A stretch of DNA of 64,000 nucleotides, from NCBI RefSeq assembly GCF_001741865.1, contig NZ_CP017147.1, positions 3,029,001 through 3,093,000 on the forward strand. Direction: 5' to 3'. Source of the stretch: Bosea vaviloviae (GTDB lineage: Bacteria > Pseudomonadota > Alphaproteobacteria > Rhizobiales > Beijerinckiaceae). Both the position numbers and the translations under genes were made by a program. Positions 63,701 to 64,000 of the stretch are shown here, piece by piece; within the stretch, counting starts at the first letter, position 1; each line of letters begins with the position of its first letter. The notes under the pieces were generated by a model. That model did not search any database and was not told the DNA's origin. It saw only the letters and a list, made by a program, of their open reading frames with translations.

Positions 63701-64000
63701 ACAACATTCTCTGGCCCGGCCGTAATCTGCCCGTTGGCGCCACCGCCACCGCCGCCACCGCCGCCAGGCCCGACGCCGGGTGTGCCTATGCCTCCATCCG
63801 CACCAGCCGCGCCGCCGGCGCCGCCGGGTACGGCATTGCCTGCGCCACCGTTACCCCCAGCACCTCCGCCTGCGCCGCCGCCGCCGCCGCCGCCGCCTCC
63901 GGCGGAATCGTCGCAACCATTCGGGCCCGCTTGGCCGTCACCACCACCACCGACGGCACATCCAGACACGGAAGCGCCGCCATTACCGCCAGCTGCCACT
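57754..64000 (-). CDS. Giant autotransporter adhesin (5' end beyond the window)
   Basis: At least 2,081 residues of a type V secreted protein; the start and signal peptide lie beyond base 64000. From the N-terminal side: a Gly-rich region (about 63270-63999, many GGNGGxGG and GGGGGG runs); about fifteen autotransporter-associated beta-strand repeats of 65-70 residues, with units like GSGGLTLAAGTQTLTG and INGGTLAL (about 59300-62900); a linker with PTPTPAPGPGAG; and an autotransporter beta-barrel from WGASFGSTGRSDGD to the C-terminal LRVSF. The final Phe is the outer-membrane signature. Likely surface adhesin or biofilm protein. Frame intact throughout. Confidence 0.92.
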   Translation of the reverse strand, partial: VAAGGNGGASVSGCAVGGGGDGQAGPNGCDDSAGGGGGGGGGAGGGAGGNGGAGNAVPGGAGGAAGADGGIGTPGVGPGGGGGGGGGANGQITAGPENVVAPLTGQNGGAGGSGGTAIAGGNPGGGGGGGGSGGTGLLAIGGANVISNASVITGGAGGTGGDGGNSAQPGIVIGGFAGNGGDGGAGVVIAVSGAVLTNSGTITGGDGGNTSTGSTGNIFGNVGRGGDGVVASVNGLIINNSGTIAGNGGGRGGDGIVGSGLTITNSGTIAGNNAINFTGGTNSLNLQAGWVLTGNIAVNGSLAFNQSTDVTLANRIEASSSSIIQNGVGRLTLTGLAFANSVSIASGSTLALSGNGQLISGTLNLVSGATFDISDSTNVNATRSVLSGNGGSVLLGSNTYAILGNSNSFGGDISGSGGLLLRFSSTSQTLTGSNGYTGLTTVDGSSTLLLSGAGSISNSSAVYLLNSGRFDISGANGPNVTIRSLTTETWPFFGAVVTLGSNTLVLSAASGTFLGAINGSGGLTLAAGTESLTYINGYTGRTTINGGTLALGERGDIAASSGVTLAPGASFDISALTATGTSIRSLAGAGGTVTLDTKTLTLSNASGTFGGAINGSGGLTLAAGTQILTGSNGYTGATTINGGTLALVGGGSIIASAGVTLSSGGVFDISASTDPGVTIRTLDGTGGTVTLGANSLTLSNTLLNVFHGTINGSGGMTHMTGTQGLGGSNSYTGATTVNGGFLALVDGGSIAASSGVTIAAGGGFDISFLTGVGASITSLAGAGTVGLGSKTLTLSNGSGTFAGAISGSGGLTLTAGTETLAGTNTYTGATFINGGTLALSGTGSTASSSGVNLATGGSFNISASAGGGATIKSLAGSGGTVALGSRTLTLSNASGTFGGAINGSGGLTLTAGTEILTGNSSAFTGTVNVNSGRLLMGAGGTLGNGAAAVNVNNGGTLGGTGTVGGNVAVNAGGVLSAGFSPGTLTISGNLVQNSGAISTFELGQSGIVGGASNDLVNVGGNLSMGGTLNLVSTTAGWYRLYQVAGTISGAYDTVNSGALNNTIYATIPNQLNVLLAGAGQIVQFWDGTDATGNGAVNGGTGTWSTANTNMTSQPGAQINDQWRGGVGIFAGLAGTVTLAGTQNIQGLQFTVDGYSLTGGTLTMTGDPFSDPSKSFITTDAGVTATIGSTIAGAGIGLTKQGAGTLILTGANSYDGGTTINAGTLQLGDGGTTGSIIGDITDNAILAINRSDMVTFANIVSGTGALHQNGSGTLILTGTNLYTGGTTISAGTLQIGNSGTTGSIVGDVTNNAILAVNRTDALTLSGDISGTGALQQNGSGTLILTGANSYTGTTTINAGTLQLGNGGTTGSMIGDITNNAILAVNRTDALTLPGDISGTGALQQNGTGVTTLAGAASYLGATAVNAGTLRANAANRFSAASTVTIATGASLDANGFDQAIASLAGAGNVALGAGRLTLANAASTIFSGAIAGSGGLTLAAGTQTLSGVSSYTGATAITGGTLIVNGSILASSSVTVAAGASIGGSGQLPSLTVNGTVSPGNSPGTLTVNGNLVLGAGSTYVAEIQGAVSDRINVTGTASLAGTLRLMPLGGAYLFSAPYTLLSAAGGRTGSFSPVDTTGVFGDGVTTSIAYTATQVQLTLTSKPLAPIVADPTPTPAPGPGAGLPGSGQPGLGRSTNAYAVARGIDAAVANGADPSVLFAIYNLPAAAIPGAVNQLSGEAHTAAPAMANSAAGQFLRTMLDGSATGRLANGPGGAAGFTADLPSRQDGPVRASLDPARFSLWGASFGSTGRSDGDRAVGSANRSLSDGHLAVGADIRLGSNTVVGAAVSGGQSRASLAGGFGKAQADVFQAGLYGRTVLGPVHLGAALGYARLDTDTNRAIPALARSGVAASYVTQAWSGRIEASLPVAIVPMAGWGGFTVAPFAAFQAVQAKSPAAVERDRAGATAGMLTLARRSDMTSRSELGLQLDATLMLGATPVTGFVRAAWARYYQRDADLTASINGLAGASFSITGARPERNAALLSAGADIKLSPSVSLGMRLDSELAAKTRRIGGTAQLRVSF
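59791..60402. repeat. 204-bp tandem repeats within the autotransporter
   Basis: Three near-identical units start at 59791, 59995 and 60199 (each opening CTGCTGCAGCGCGCCGGTGC or close). Each encodes one 68-residue beta-strand repeat. The first two units are almost identical at DNA level, suggesting recent duplication or gene conversion. Confidence 0.8.

Overview
This 64 kb window looks like chromosome from a GC-rich alphaproteobacterium of the Hyphomicrobiales, perhaps Bosea or a relative. That placement is inference. It rests on codon use, the density of LysR, ABC, TRAP and TTT uptake genes, short palindromic repeats of the kind common in this order, and a large autotransporter. No rRNA, tRNA, CRISPR array or complete insertion sequence was seen.

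Layout. 0-10 kb: a truncated 3-hydroxyisobutyrate-dehydrogenase-like gene, a LysR regulator divergent from an acyl-CoA ligase and a Bug-type binding protein, a TRAP transporter pair (dctQM), an EamA and an MFS exporter, and an N-methyltryptophan-oxidase-like flavoenzyme. 10-15 kb: a soluble chemoreceptor carrying a PilZ domain, and a three-gene envelope cluster of unknown role. 15-27 kb: a LysR/SDR divergent pair, moaA with a DUF971 gene, tctBA, an L,D-transpeptidase, a lytic transglycosylase, a RidA protein, a photolyase, and a broken RelE/HigB-type toxin beside its intact antitoxin.

27.2-33.3 kb is a decayed prophage or phage-derived island: a terminase C-terminal fragment, AT-rich cargo genes, an S24-type repressor with an operator-rich divergent promoter, a coupled three-gene early operon, and vapBC. 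34-41 kb: an ArsR-SRPBCC-GST operon, a HAD dehalogenase, an Lrp/AsnC regulator, and an aminotransferase/kinase pair resembling hydroxylysine or ethanolamine-phosphate catabolism. 41-51 kb is a catabolic block (peptide-type ABC binding protein, IclR regulator, two acyl-CoA ligases, a crotonase and two ABC permeases, but no ATPases). A 17-bp motif is shared by the promoters of the binding protein and the second ligase. 51-57 kb: a flavodoxin-fold reductase, a LysR regulator divergent from a two-subunit TPP decarboxylase, SDR and VOC genes, and a TacAT-like toxin-antitoxin pair. 57.7-64 kb: a giant autotransporter running off the right edge.

The most unusual content lies between genes. Most gaps longer than 300 bp hold nested palindromes: an A element of about 80-90 bp; a B-B' composite in which two inverted hairpins flank an inner segment (8 copies); a 63-nt double hairpin inserted into the loop of three B hairpins with compensatory base changes; and two MITE-like elements with terminal inverted repeats. 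A DUF559 nuclease gene sits between two oppositely oriented B-B' composites, only 26 bp and about 1 bp away. It is the best candidate here for an undescribed nuclease/palindrome partnership.
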